Assembly: GCA_958296015.1 (NCBI GenBank)
Contig: CATQIH010000018.1
Span: 62,001-126,000 of the forward strand
Length of the DNA: 64,000 bases
Reading direction: 5' to 3'
DNA from: Cyclobacteriaceae bacterium
GTDB lineage: Bacteria; Bacteroidota; Bacteroidia; Cytophagales; Cyclobacteriaceae
In this document: piece by piece, positions 53,901-60,458 of the stretch
How positions within the stretch are numbered: position 1 is the first letter of the stretch
Layout: the number at the start of each line of letters is the position of its first letter
Made by a program: the position numbers and the translations under genes
The notes under the pieces: model-generated
What the model was told of the DNA's origin: nothing
The model's input: only the letters and a program-made list of their open reading frames with translations
The model's database searches: none

Positions 53901-56680
53901 CCGCTGAAAGTGTGGCTGTTAGTTGGATGACTTACCGTATAAGTATCTTCAGGTAAGGCAAAATCCCCTTCTTTATCCAACTGTATTTCATAAGATTCAG
54001 CCCCTGTTCCTACGTTCCAGTTCACTGTCAAAGAGGTACAAAGGATATTGTTGATCTGGGGATTGGCAGGGGCTGTTGGCAGATTGCTGGTAGAAGCCGC
54101 CAGCGTAGCCGAAAAATTGCTTTCGCCACAGTCATTCACTGCTTTTACCTGGGCATAATAGGTGGTATTGGCGGTGAGTGTGTTGTACGTAATGGTATTG
54201 TTGCTGACAGACTGCGGTGGGCTTTGCAAGTTGGTTAAACCTAAATCCGTATACAATTCTACCGTATAACTGTCTGCATTAGGAATGTTATCCCAATTGA
54301 TGGTGAATTCGGTACAGGTAGGGTTCGTTGCAGCCAGATTGGTGGGGATTGCCGGTTTAGCAGGCGTGCTGACAATGGCAGAGACGATGGCTGTACTGGA
54401 GCCACAGGTATTGTTGGCTGTTACACTAAACTGGTAATTCGTTCCGGCTGTTAAGGCATTAAAAGTAGCTGAGACATTGGGTGCATTGATGGTTTGCGTA
54501 GCCAAAGGCGCATTAAAGTCACCGCCTTCTTCAATAAGCTTTACGGTGTAATCTACGGCATCTGTAGCAGCTGTCCAGTTGGCCTGGAAAGAGGTGCAAA
54601 TGATATTAGAAGCATTCAGTCCGCTGGGGTCTTCAGGCACGTTGGTGGTGATGGCATTTTGAGCGGGCGAAGGAGCAGAGGTGCCGCAGGTATTGCTGGC
54701 AGCAATGGTAAAATAATAGGTAGTATTGTTGGTGAGTCCGCTCAGAGACGTGTTCACAGCAGGAGCCGCTACGGTCTGAGACAGGGCAACAAGTTCGTTG
54801 GTCAGAGTGGCATCGCTATACACTTTCAGGATGTAATTATTGGCACCGGTAACTGCGCTCCAGCTTACATCAAAAGAAGTACAACCTATGTTGCTGGTGT
54901 TTAGGCCAGTAGGCGTAGCAGGTATACCAAGCAGCTGCACATTAACCGGTGCGGTGGTGTTGCCATCTCCACAGGCGTTGGTGGCTCTTACCTGAAATGC
55001 ATAAGGAGCACCCTGGGTAAGTCCGGTAAAGTTTTTAGAAGTGGCAGTAACAGTTTCTGTATTGATCACCGTTCCTCCGGAAATCAAATCAATCACGTAG
55101 CCGGTAGCATCAGCCGCTACATCCCAATGAGCTTCAAAGCTCATACACTGGATATTTTCCGCCCTGGCATTGCTGATGTCACTTGGAAGCAGATTTACCG
55201 TATAGGTCACTTCTGCCACGCTAAAACAACTATTGCCATCGGTAGCTTTAGCATAAAACTTTTGTCCGTTCATCACCTCTACGCTGGTAGGAGTAGCAAC
55301 TGGTGTAGTTGCTGCTGCATCTGTATACCAGGCGATGGTCAGTCCGGTACCACCATCCACCAAGGTATTTAGGTTTTCTAAATTGACGGTATTTTTTCCA
55401 CTGCCTATTGCATCTTCACAAACTTCGGGTGTTTGATCATATACAGTAGGGGCAGCGTAGATCGTGATTTGCTTTGTAATGGTATTCGGACAGGCACTGG
55501 TAGTTGTATAGGTAACATTGTAAATGCCTGGCGCAGACTGTGAAGGATCAATCTCACCGGTATTGGCATCCACAAAAAACAATCCGGGAGTAGGTGTTGC
55601 TGAAAAGATACCTGCCGTAAAAGTCTGAGGTACTACCGTGCCTGCATAGCTCTGGCAGAAAGTGCCTCCATCAGGATAAGTAAAATCAGCATTATCCTGC
55701 CCTACAGCAATAGTAATAGATGTACTGGCAGAGCATCCATGACCATCCGTGACGGTGTAAACCAAATTATAAGTACCAACAGTGTTAGTATTGAATGTTG
55801 GCATTTGAGTATTCGGATTATCAAGCGGGCCAGTATCACCTGTCCATAAATTTGTTGGATAAGGAGCGGTTCCTCCACTCACCGTAGGGTTAAGCATAAG
55901 GTCTGTATCTACACAAACACTCTGGTTCGCATTAATGCTGATGGAAGGAGGTGGGATTTGCCCTATAGTGATCGTAGTATCTTTGATACAGTTGATGGCA
56001 TCTTTGATCACTATAGGATAAGAACCTGGTTCTAAATTAGAAAATACACTGCTTGGCTGGTAATTCGTGCCACCGTCTTTCGAATAAGTGTAAGGCGAAG
56101 TGCCACCACTGATAGCAGTTTCTAAGTTGATTTCTCCATCAAAAGTACCATCACAGCGTGTGTTGTCTGTTATAATAACCTGTGCTTTATTGATTTTGAT
56201 TTCATCATTTTCAGCTACAACAATTCCATTAGCTCCTCCATTAGTAAGTTGGCGATCTGTGCTTTGACATCTGATCACTATATAATAACCATCAATCGCA
56301 TCTACAGCAGGAAGATTAGAGAAAGTAATGGTATTAGGGGCTGTATACGTTAAGGTAATATTTGGATTAATATCGAAACCAGGATCGCGGTTTCCCTTAT
56401 CATATACATATCCAACGCCACTCTGAAAGAGTCCATACTTATAATTGTCAGCTATAGGATCAAAAGCCGCAGCAGCAGGATCATAACTGCCTGAGGCATT
56501 GACAAAACTGATGGTAATGGTACCATCTTCTTCTCCATAACATGCTTCTTTTACCGCAATGGTATTTTGGCTTTTGGTCTTATCAGGACATGCTTGCCCT
56601 AATACTTCGTGAGATTGCATCAGCCCTCCAAATACGAAAGCTAACAAGATGACCGCTAGTTTATAGGTATAATTCATCAT
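44993..56680 (-). CDS. Giant type IX-secreted modular adhesin (SprB-like, CHU_C domain)
   Basis: 3895 residues, 11.7 kb. Signal peptide (KLAVILLAFVFGG, cut near VLGQ). The order of modules, with rough residues, is: a beta-rich N-terminal module (30-325); one FCQ module (325-405); one CED module (405-498); five FN3 domains (500-955); one CED module (955-1050); six FCQ modules (1050-1530); two CED modules (1530-1710); a PKD-like domain (about 1795-1875); six more FCQ modules (1873-2370); SprB-like segments (2370-2750); five FN3 domains (2750-3210); a Cys-rich region; and a C-terminal gliding-motility-associated domain (IPNIITPNGDGQNDTF to the end). The last targets it to type IX secretion, subclass B. 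It is likely a surface filament for adhesion or gliding. A mini-paralogue is encoded 6 bp upstream. Confidence 0.92.
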   Translation of the reverse strand: MMNYTYKLAVILLAFVFGGLMQSHEVLGQACPDKTKSQNTIAVKEACYGEEDGTITISFVNASGSYDPAAAAFDPIADNYKYGLFQSGVGYVYDKGNRDPGFDINPNITLTYTAPNTITFSNLPAVDAIDGYYIVIRCQSTDRQLTNGGANGIVVAENDEIKINKAQVIITDNTRCDGTFDGEINLETAISGGTSPYTYSKDGGTNYQPSSVFSNLEPGSYPIVIKDAINCIKDTTITIGQIPPPSISINANQSVCVDTDLMLNPTVSGGTAPYPTNLWTGDTGPLDNPNTQMPTFNTNTVGTYNLVYTVTDGHGCSASTSITIAVGQDNADFTYPDGGTFCQSYAGTVVPQTFTAGIFSATPTPGLFFVDANTGEIDPSQSAPGIYNVTYTTTSACPNTITKQITIYAAPTVYDQTPEVCEDAIGSGKNTVNLENLNTLVDGGTGLTIAWYTDAAATTPVATPTSVEVMNGQKFYAKATDGNSCFSVAEVTYTVNLLPSDISNARAENIQCMSFEAHWDVAADATGYVIDLISGGTVINTETVTATSKNFTGLTQGAPYAFQVRATNACGDGNTTAPVNVQLLGIPATPTGLNTSNIGCTSFDVSWSAVTGANNYILKVYSDATLTNELVALSQTVAAPAVNTSLSGLTNNTTYYFTIAASNTCGTSAPSPAQNAITTNVPEDPSGLNASNIICTSFQANWTAATDAVDYTVKLIEEGGDFNAPLATQTINAPNVSATFNALTAGTNYQFSVTANNTCGSSTAIVSAIVSTPAKPAIPTNLAATNPTCTEFTINWDNIPNADSYTVELYTDLGLTNLQSPPQSVSNNTITYNTLTANTTYYAQVKAVNDCGESNFSATLAASTSNLPTAPANPQINNILCTSLTVNWNVGTGAESYEIQLDKEGDFALPEDTYTVSHPTNSHTFSGLDPATSYTFRVRAVNACGESSYVVSAPATTRALPAADTAPVTVCEDVFGTDVATFNLTTLNGSLDNGGAYTITWYHNYDGNTVSNPVANATSKSITNAEVVYALVDDGTCQNVATRNFTVNPKDDPSFDYPQASYCKDGIDPSPTNVATPGGTFTAGTGLSIDANTGEITLSSSTVGNYVVTYTTPTTGSCPSSTTFNIQILAAQDASFSYAPNTFCQGDAAPTLTVATTGGNFSAEAGLTIDAATGAINPAGSQSGNYTVRYSLPGACPATTTFAITVNGTPDASFSYGSGTFCQDDTNPTPTTATPNGTFTASSTNLKFTGVNPGEIDLSGSFSGSYTVTYSLVNGTCSSSQTIPVTINTSTADATFSYEFAEYCKNNTTNPAPVFATGASAGTFTVDNTNLKINPSTGVIDLANSMSGDYVITNTIAASGSCPESVATTNIKINAVPDATFSYGGTQFCINQSNPVSDKTGGTYANAEGLVDAVTGEFDLSGAIVGTTYTITYTVTDATTTCESTTSSSIKINAADDATFSYGGVTEFCQNENVPAPTVTTGGGAFAADNGLVINTDDGSIVSGQAAGSYRVTYTTGGSCASSLFVDITINAVPIVPATISEDVCEDTQGISTASINLADQHPTIDPSSSYTIQWYPNASLNAAEEINTLNVTTANNQKFYAKVSDANSCFSITILTYRVGSLPILTDVSKDLCEDNPGNGSSTVDLTSYEVEIGTGYTYTWYEDAGLSIAVATPTNVTVNNGDKFYAKANNGCEASAQIDFTINTKPVVSFTGLNSPYCAGDPTVTLTGNQAGGTFTGTGVTDNGDGTASFTPSVSGTITITYGFTANGCTETVSQSVVVNNCTGGVAANFIADQTAICDGQTVKFTDQSSGATGWSWNFGANATPATATGKGPHVVTYNGSGFSTVSLTVDNGAGDSDTKAATNYIMVNAYKDATFSYGGVTTFCQGATTPVATAIITPNGIFTANNGLPIDATTGEIDLNAAVQGNYTITYTTNTGTCDTSFDLAITIEEAPNAFFEYAANTFCQSEANPAAINVAVSGGNFSNTQGLIVDAADGTIDLSSATPGTLYTIEYSVTQNSCESIHSFTVTIKEAPIASFTYGTGTFCKSGTNPTPQPGFTPLGTFSTDAPANLSVDADNGTIDLAASNINTGGPYKVYYTVSNGSCVSKDSVMITITNAPDATFKYSKETYCQGEANPSPTPDAPGASFGTFSATPRDGGTGVLVIDGATGEIDLAASDPGMYNVTNYIAACNTASYSTFVEIITQENAAISYGNTTYCQNETANPVATITGMTNGTFSATPAGLEFVNTNTGEINLAASAPNIAYTIQYVTSANVCADTATFNVTINPADDASFSYDAVEYCKNGPAPVLTSTVLPGSTFFATPSGLSINSTTGAIDLNASDAKVYDVTYRTNGSCSKDSTIRITIYEEPVANAGGDGSSCTLEHTLNATAPATGTGEWRVITTPSGATASFDDATSNNATITVSEAGVYRLRWEVANGLCIDAEEIDVTFAEPLKIEREDIAPGDEIFYVGNCNPSAPYGIVPIKISGGSDLYDVLWSNGTGATNVTSTSSSATTFEEPEDLHGTPSNPTKGVKSGVYTVVVTDKNTGCAERGIFLVKVETDPAYNPSLFGNNLALTGSISTCHGTGGEITFHIEETGPYNIYYISENIDTVHVSENVGSGLYEETISVPTGGKYYVHVEDLGEGCSVGDTVRINEPTPIVFNLVSASDSVSCYGGDDASIDIDVSGGTPLAGGPPNYNYQWYKDGSILTGVTTEDPLAGTLTAGNYYLEVTDDNDCPATSPIITIKDAAPIPAPTANAATLVGCSEFTASWSDEGVSDYQLEVADDPAFGNIIFNPTITGGNTSQTVSGLAEGITYYYRVRAVTASCGPTVNSNEVAVTTKATEATTLQPVNGITCDAFTVRWNPVTDANQYFVDIAEDAGFTTILPAYNNVPVPSTSNSLNITGLNAGQEYFYRVQVDHLCGSPSGYAESSVTLVGAPAKPVVLLADNPTCDGFDIEWSPVAGVNSYTVQVDDASFAGTPDFERTINTNSITVAGLPAPGTYAYRIIANGAGSCGNSAPSDPASFDTQRIPAAAPVSATPSDATCTGFTLAWEAVADADRYLVEVEDALANITSLTVTGVDTTFTTLTQATDYNYRITAENSCGLATTWATGSYTTDDLPVVPNVTAPNASCNGFDITWDVIANATEYVVEVTNQTTSYVWTSTVNTNTFTADTLRENTPYAVRVQAKSTCDYGSFSSSQTFTTLPEAQCGCGHDKARFVINPVNVNCVGGKDGALMVNLLPKSGVSVAASRFEYKYRSLTNVADSSDWEDGYNTFGLTWVFDDLSAGNYQLLIKDKNAQAGCQEILTLERTIAVQNNITFITRAATCAGADGGITLNVPSSCSATTTYEFLWINMTDPGNQPNPGNGGKEASDLNAGEYQIIVRDDLGTAYDTLFATVNDNCSNNGGGGGEPAIICELGNNKVVRYTTEVGCETGKGTITLTVDGGESGDYTFAVKNQATNEQLIEDAVAGSFTFEDLALGKYYYQVIDKNSDEECTSAFTIAPKAPVISSADFILPACDAPAQVATLEVVMSAESASFAPAPYDVQAMRNGEVVSSGVIEAGASSVVLTDLPTGADYKLIVQSRAEGTCAAKLVRNIPQTGKTDITFDIAPGDITCFGDGGTVTVSNLVVGENEPFTLNLYRTDEQTPYMTKIFQVRPSMYMFTNLETGEYQVQAVQQQTTCGNQTSTKRSEVFSIEGPERELTAIFTERVEVSVNDPIGDIAIGKIQGGGFPYRVRIAADPFGNASDWQEVTNANPAINDYEYTFANKPMGIYIIQLEDKFGCMLTSTVEVRYTEELYIPNIITPNGDGQNDTFRIINLPLGSDGSGAKMIISNRWGRIIYRSNNYTNENAWDGEDYPDGVYYYNLQILGESSSHTGWLEIWRGRTP
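49560..51070 (-). repeat. Six in-frame FCQ modules inside the adhesin
   Basis: Modules of about 80 residues with the pattern [AD]xFxYxxxTxCQxxxxPxP, GxFSAxxGLxIDxxTGxIDL and YTIxYTTxxGxC. The six copies are diverged at DNA level, so the array is old. Similar units occur at 52080-53540. Confidence 0.75.
52080..53540 (-). repeat. Six further FCQ modules inside the adhesin
   Basis: Same unit as at 49560-51070, for example FSYAPNTFCQGDAAP, FSYGSGTFCQDDTNP and FSYGGVTEFCQNENVP starts. Each has two to three cysteines, suggesting one disulphide per module. Confidence 0.75.
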
Positions 56681-56685
56681 GAAAA

Positions 56686-57114
56686 TTATCTGCTGATACG
56701 ACTTACTTTAATAGGATTGTTTTCAAAATGCTTTCTGCAATCCTTACTGGTGATGACAAGATGGTACTCGCCTTCAGAAAGGTTGGTGAAAGAAATTTGA
56801 TCAGAAGAAATAATATTGAACTGAATACTTTTATCGATGGCAAAACCCGGATCAAGCAAATGCTTATCATAGACATATCCTCCATTGATAGCATCCCAAA
56901 GGTGAAAGTGGTGCGTTTGCAACGGTTGATCTGACCTTAATGTGATCGTGATTGCGCCTGCTTGCTCCTGGCTTTTGTTGACTATTACAATATCCTCAAC
57001 TGTAGTGCACTGTGCATTAGACGCGGTTGAGACAAATAAGAGAAGTGGGATAACATATGAAATCAATAATAACTTCGTGTTCTTGTGTTTACCTCCTGAT
57101 ATATTTCTTAGCAT
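56686..57114 (-). CDS. Small secreted protein resembling the adhesin N-terminal module
   Basis: About 142 residues from ATG 57114, chosen because a signal peptide follows (KLLLISYVIPLLLFVSTASN, cut near AQC); upstream in-frame starts exist at 57189 and 57249. The mature part mirrors the adhesin's N-terminal module: GGYVYDKHLLDPGFAIDKSI here against GYVYDKGNRDPGFDINPNIT there, and ISFTNLSEGEYHLVITSKDC against ITFSNLPAVDAIDGYYIVIR. It ends 6 bp before the adhesin start and is surely co-transcribed. No sorting domain is present, so it may be a soluble cap, chaperone or stray module. Confidence 0.7.
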   Translation of the reverse strand: MLRNISGGKHKNTKLLLISYVIPLLLFVSTASNAQCTTVEDIVIVNKSQEQAGAITITLRSDQPLQTHHFHLWDAINGGYVYDKHLLDPGFAIDKSIQFNIISSDQISFTNLSEGEYHLVITSKDCRKHFENNPIKVSRISR

Positions 57115-57256
57115 ACTTTTGTGGGTAGTTGCTTGCCGTAGCAGTTGTTGTGGATATATTGTCTCTAAATAAAATTTTCTTGTGGACATGGCTTTTGTCA
57201 AATTGGCTGAAATGTTACAAGGCAATTTTTTGTCCCATTTAGCAAGCAATTGTGGT

Positions 57257-57287
57257 CAAACCTACTGTCGGAGCGACTTGTACCTAA
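57257..57287 (-). promoter_or_regulatory. Putative promoter of the adhesin operon
   Basis: On the minus strand TTAG (57287-57284), 19-nt spacer, TAGGTTTG (57264-57257): matches TAnnTTTG with the same TTAG -33 variant as the purC box. It would give a leader of 60-135 nt depending on the start used. Confidence 0.4.
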
Positions 57288-57523
57288 TGCACTTGAATTG
57301 CACTTTATTAATATAAGTTTGTTTTTTGCTTTTGCTATTGTATACATTTGCCGGTCTTTTCTATGCTTCTTTAATGAATTTAGAAGTTTTGGATGGGAAT
57401 AAATGAACGGGCTCATCACCGGGTAGTGATGTGATGTATTAAAGCTTTATAAATGGAACAATACACAAGGTGAGACACAGAATCAGGGCGAATCCTGTCA
57501 GCGGTTGGGGGAGGTGAAGGCAT

Positions 57524-57557
57524 AAAAAAGCCAGTCTCCTAGGCAGAAACTGGCTTT
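57524..57557 (-). terminator. Rho-independent terminator of the HIT gene
   Basis: AAAGCCAGT (minus, from 57557) pairs with ACTGGCTTT and runs into TTTTTT at 57529-57524. It lies 26 bp after the stop. Confidence 0.88.
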
Positions 57558-57582
57558 ATCGGGTAATCTTATGTCGTATGCA

Positions 57583-57978
57583 TTATGGCATTTTTGCCCT
57601 GATGGCAGCGGCTGTTTCCGCCAGTGCCTCATCGCTGGGTTGCAGCTTCGGGTTACTAAAGTTGGCATCGTTCATGGTATTGATCGGAATCAGGTGAATG
57701 TGTGCGTGGGGTACTTCCAGCCCGATCACAGCGGTGGCAATGCGCTTGCAGGGGGTGGCCTGCCGAACAGCACTGGCTACTTTTTTGGCAAAAAGATGCA
57801 ACTGTACATACGTGTCGTCATCCAAATCAAACAGGTAATCTACTTCCTTGCGGGGCACCACCAGCGTGTGTCCTTTTACAAGCGGACGGATATCCAGCAG
57901 TGCTACGGCATACTCATTTTCTGCAATGATCTGTCCTGGAATCTCGTGGTTGATGATTTTGGTAAAAATGCTTGGCAT
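57583..57978 (-). CDS. HIT family nucleotide-binding protein
   Basis: 131 residues, Hint-type histidine triad protein. The N-terminal SIFTKIINHEIPGQIIAENE and central PLVKGHTLVVPRKEVDYLFD fit the family, as does the triad VPHAHIHLIPI (HxHxH) near residue 100. It hydrolyses nucleoside phosphoramidates or adenylated lysines. It is downstream of greA on the same strand with a 90-bp gap. Confidence 0.93.
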   Translation of the reverse strand: MPSIFTKIINHEIPGQIIAENEYAVALLDIRPLVKGHTLVVPRKEVDYLFDLDDDTYVQLHLFAKKVASAVRQATPCKRIATAVIGLEVPHAHIHLIPINTMNDANFSNPKLQPSDEALAETAAAIRAKMP

Positions 57979-58067
57979 GGTGTGGGGTTTGGGATTTAGG
58001 TGTTGGGGTTTGGAAGTTAGGTTTCAGAGAAGTTTTAATGCCTAATCCCCAAACCCTAATACCTGCA

Positions 58068-58544
58068 CTATACTATTGAAATGTTGAGTACTTCAAACTC
58101 CATAGTGCCGGCAGGTGCTTTGATCTCTGCGATTTCACCTACTTTCTTGCCCAGTAATCCTTGTCCGAACGGAGATTTGACCGATATTTTATTGGCTTTC
58201 AGATCTGCTTCTTCTTCAGAAACCAATGTATAATTCATCACCATACCGTTTTTGATGTTTTTGATTTTAGCTGTAGACAAAATAGATACCTTTGAGGTAT
58301 CAATGGTTGAGTTATCTATCAGGCGGGCATTGCCTACCACTTCTTCCAGCTTAGATATTTTTAGTTCTAACAGACCTTGTGCGTCTTTGGCGGCATCATA
58401 TTCCGCATTTTCGCTCAGGTCACCTTTGTCTCTGGCTTCTGCAATCTGCTTGGCAATGTCTGTTCTGCCCTTTGTTTTCAGTTCATTCAATTCATCTTTG
58501 AGCTTTTGTAAGCCCTCCGGTGTGTAATACGATACTTGTGCCAT
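58068..58544 (-). CDS. greA: Transcription elongation factor GreA
   Basis: 158 residues from ATG 58544 (MAQVSYYTPEGLQKLKDEL); the frame extends to 58604 but those residues are not GreA-like. The N-terminal coiled coil carries the catalytic tip acids in EARDKGDLSENAEYDAAKDA (D and E around 41-44). The C-terminal FKBP-like domain ends with GQGLLGKKVGEIAEIKAPAG. It rescues backtracked RNA polymerase by stimulating transcript cleavage. Confidence 0.95.
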   Translation of the reverse strand: MAQVSYYTPEGLQKLKDELNELKTKGRTDIAKQIAEARDKGDLSENAEYDAAKDAQGLLELKISKLEEVVGNARLIDNSTIDTSKVSILSTAKIKNIKNGMVMNYTLVSEEEADLKANKISVKSPFGQGLLGKKVGEIAEIKAPAGTMEFEVLNISIV

Positions 58545-58579
58545 AATGGTAATAATTAATAAACAGCGTTGACAACTAT

Positions 58580-58615
58580 ATAAAAAATAAAGAACGGCCT
58601 GCAAAAGCGGCCGTT
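58580..58615 (-). terminator. Hairpin terminator after purB / before greA
   Basis: AACGGCC and GGCCGTT (58609-58615 with 58593-58599) form a 7-bp GC stem; on the minus strand a U-rich tract follows to about 58580. It lies 220 bp after the purB stop and 50 bp before the greA start. Confidence 0.6.
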
Positions 58616-58776
58616 GCTTGATAGGTACTGCTCGTAAGTTTTAAAATTTTAACTGGTAAACGCGCTTTCCCGCAGCTATTTACCAAAGCATATCTCTACA
58701 AAATTAACGATATTCTACGATTTTATCAAATAACGTTATTTCCTGTCAGGAAGTTTTAGTAATGCGATAATTTTAG

Positions 58777-58831
58777 ATCGGAGACCGAAGACCGAAGTTT
58801 TTTTAACTTCCAACTCCCGACTTCCCGCTTC
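58777..58831. repeat. Dispersed inverted repeat, copy R3
   Basis: CGGAGACCGAAGACCGAAG (58779 onward) is followed after a T-run by AACTTCCAACTCCCGACTTC, a partial reverse complement. It lies directly after the purB stop. Related to R1 and R2. Confidence 0.55.
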
Positions 58832-58833
58832 TT

Positions 58834-60177
58834 TCAAACGCCAATATAGTTAAACGGCGTGATGGCTAAGAGTTCCTGCTTTACTTCCTCTGTCACTTCC
58901 AGCGTATTGATAAACTTTTTGATGGCTCCCTGGGTGATTTTTTCATGGTTGCGGGTCAGGGTTTTAAGGGTTTCGTAGGGCTTGGGATAACCTTCACGTC
59001 TCAAAATCGTCTGGATAGCTTCTGCCAGCACCACCCAGTTTTCTTCCAGTTCATCGTGGATAGCTTCCTGGTTCACCTCAAGCTTATGTAGCCCTTTGGT
59101 CAGCGATTGCAACGCAATAAGGCTATGCCCGATGGGCACGCCAACGTTCCTGAGCACTGTGGAGTCGGTCAGGTCGCGCTGGAGTCTGGAAATGGGTAGT
59201 TTGGCCGCCAGGTGTTCAAAAATAGCATTGGCCATGCCCAGGTTGCCTTCGGCATTCTCAAAGTCGATCGGGTTCACCTTGTGCGGCATGGCCGAGGAAC
59301 CTATTTCGCCTTCTACAATTCTTTGTTTGAAGTAATTGATAGACACATACTGCCACACATCGCGGCTGAAATCCAGTAAAATGGTGTTGATCCTCTTAAG
59401 GTTATCAAACAGAGCGGCCAGGAAATCATAGTGTTCAATCTGGGTGGTGGGATGGCTACGCTGTAGGCCCAAATGTTCTTGCGTGAAGTGATTACCAAAA
59501 GCTACCCAGTCGATCTGCGGATAGGCGACGGCATGGGCATTGAAATTGCCGGTAGCACCCCCAAACTTAGCCACATGCGGCAGCGATTTTAGCAATGCTA
59601 TCTGCTGAATGAGTCTTTCATGAAACACCAGCCATTCTTTTCCCAGTCGGGTAGGAGAAGCCGGTTGGCCGTGGGTGCGGGCCAGCATCGGGATATGTTT
59701 CCACGCATCAGCCTGCTCACTGAGTAAAGTCACCACATCATCGAGCATCGGAAGATATACTTCGTTGAGTGCTTCCTGTATAGCATAGGGGATAGCCGTA
59801 TTATTGATATCCTGCGAGGTAAGGCCAAAATGTATGAACTCTTGCTGGCTGCCTACCCCCAGCGCATCAAACTTTTCCTTTAGAAAATACTCTACCGCCT
59901 TCACATCATGGTTGGTGGTCTTCTCAATATCTTTGATCTGCAAGGCATCGGTTTCATCGAAGTTCTCAAAAATATCGCGCAGCGACGGAAAAAGGTCAGC
60001 ATCAATATTCTCAAGCTGAGGGAGCGGGAGTTCACATAAAGCAATAAAATATTCAATTTCTACCATCACCCGGTAGCGGATCAGCGCATATTCGGAGAAG
60101 TAGGGCGACAGGTCTTTGGTATGTCTTCTATAGCGGCCATCTATCGGTGAAACGGCAGTTAGGGTATTCAATTCCAT
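58834..60177 (-). CDS. purB: Adenylosuccinate lyase
   Basis: 447 residues. Acts twice in purine synthesis, splitting SAICAR and adenylosuccinate to release fumarate. The fumarase-superfamily signature GSSAMPHKVNPIDFENAEGN (with the catalytic Ser loop) is near residue 290; other features are the N-terminal LTAVSPIDGRYRRHT, the THGQPASPTRLGKEW region, and GLTSQDINNTAIP. Length is normal. Divergent from the ferredoxin reductase gene across 280 bp. Confidence 0.95.
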   Translation of the reverse strand: MELNTLTAVSPIDGRYRRHTKDLSPYFSEYALIRYRVMVEIEYFIALCELPLPQLENIDADLFPSLRDIFENFDETDALQIKDIEKTTNHDVKAVEYFLKEKFDALGVGSQQEFIHFGLTSQDINNTAIPYAIQEALNEVYLPMLDDVVTLLSEQADAWKHIPMLARTHGQPASPTRLGKEWLVFHERLIQQIALLKSLPHVAKFGGATGNFNAHAVAYPQIDWVAFGNHFTQEHLGLQRSHPTTQIEHYDFLAALFDNLKRINTILLDFSRDVWQYVSINYFKQRIVEGEIGSSAMPHKVNPIDFENAEGNLGMANAIFEHLAAKLPISRLQRDLTDSTVLRNVGVPIGHSLIALQSLTKGLHKLEVNQEAIHDELEENWVVLAEAIQTILRREGYPKPYETLKTLTRNHEKITQGAIKKFINTLEVTEEVKQELLAITPFNYIGV

Positions 60178-60337
60178 AAGGGCAGTTCAATTTTGGGGCA
60201 AAGTTAACAGTATTTGTTGTGATTGGTATAAATACCTGAATTATTAGCCACCCAAGCTTGTTTATATGCCTGATTTGCTATTCTTATAAACTGATACGAA
60301 TCCGTAACCGTATTTTGCCGTTGATAAGTAAATAACC

Positions 60338-60356
60338 CAAGGTTTATAATACCTTG
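60338..60356. promoter_or_regulatory. Inverted repeat CAAGGT-N7-ACCTTG, possible operator
   Basis: A perfect 6-bp inverted repeat with an AT-rich 7-nt spacer in the divergent purB / ferredoxin-reductase region, about 105 bp before the latter's start. A regulator site is a guess. Confidence 0.3.
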
Positions 60357-60458
60357 ATTTAAAATAATCTAGCACAGCGGATGCTTGCGCTAGTAGTTAA
60401 TGAAAACTATTATTCGCAATCCGGTTGTCAAATATTCACTACAAACTGATTCTACAGC

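Larger units (their letters stand above)
57115..57582. other. 468-bp gap with adhesin-operon promoter and HIT-gene terminator
   Basis: Left part: leader of the mini-paralogue, possibly coding if the start at 57189 is used. Middle: a promoter-like pair at 57257-57287. Right: a small hairpin (CATCAC with GTGATG, about 57415) and the terminator at 57524-57557. No other gene is seen. Confidence 0.55.

Noticed and set aside
60338-60356. Rho-independent terminator
   Set aside because: The inverted repeat has a short 6-bp stem, no T-run and lies between divergent genes, so a terminator makes no sense there.
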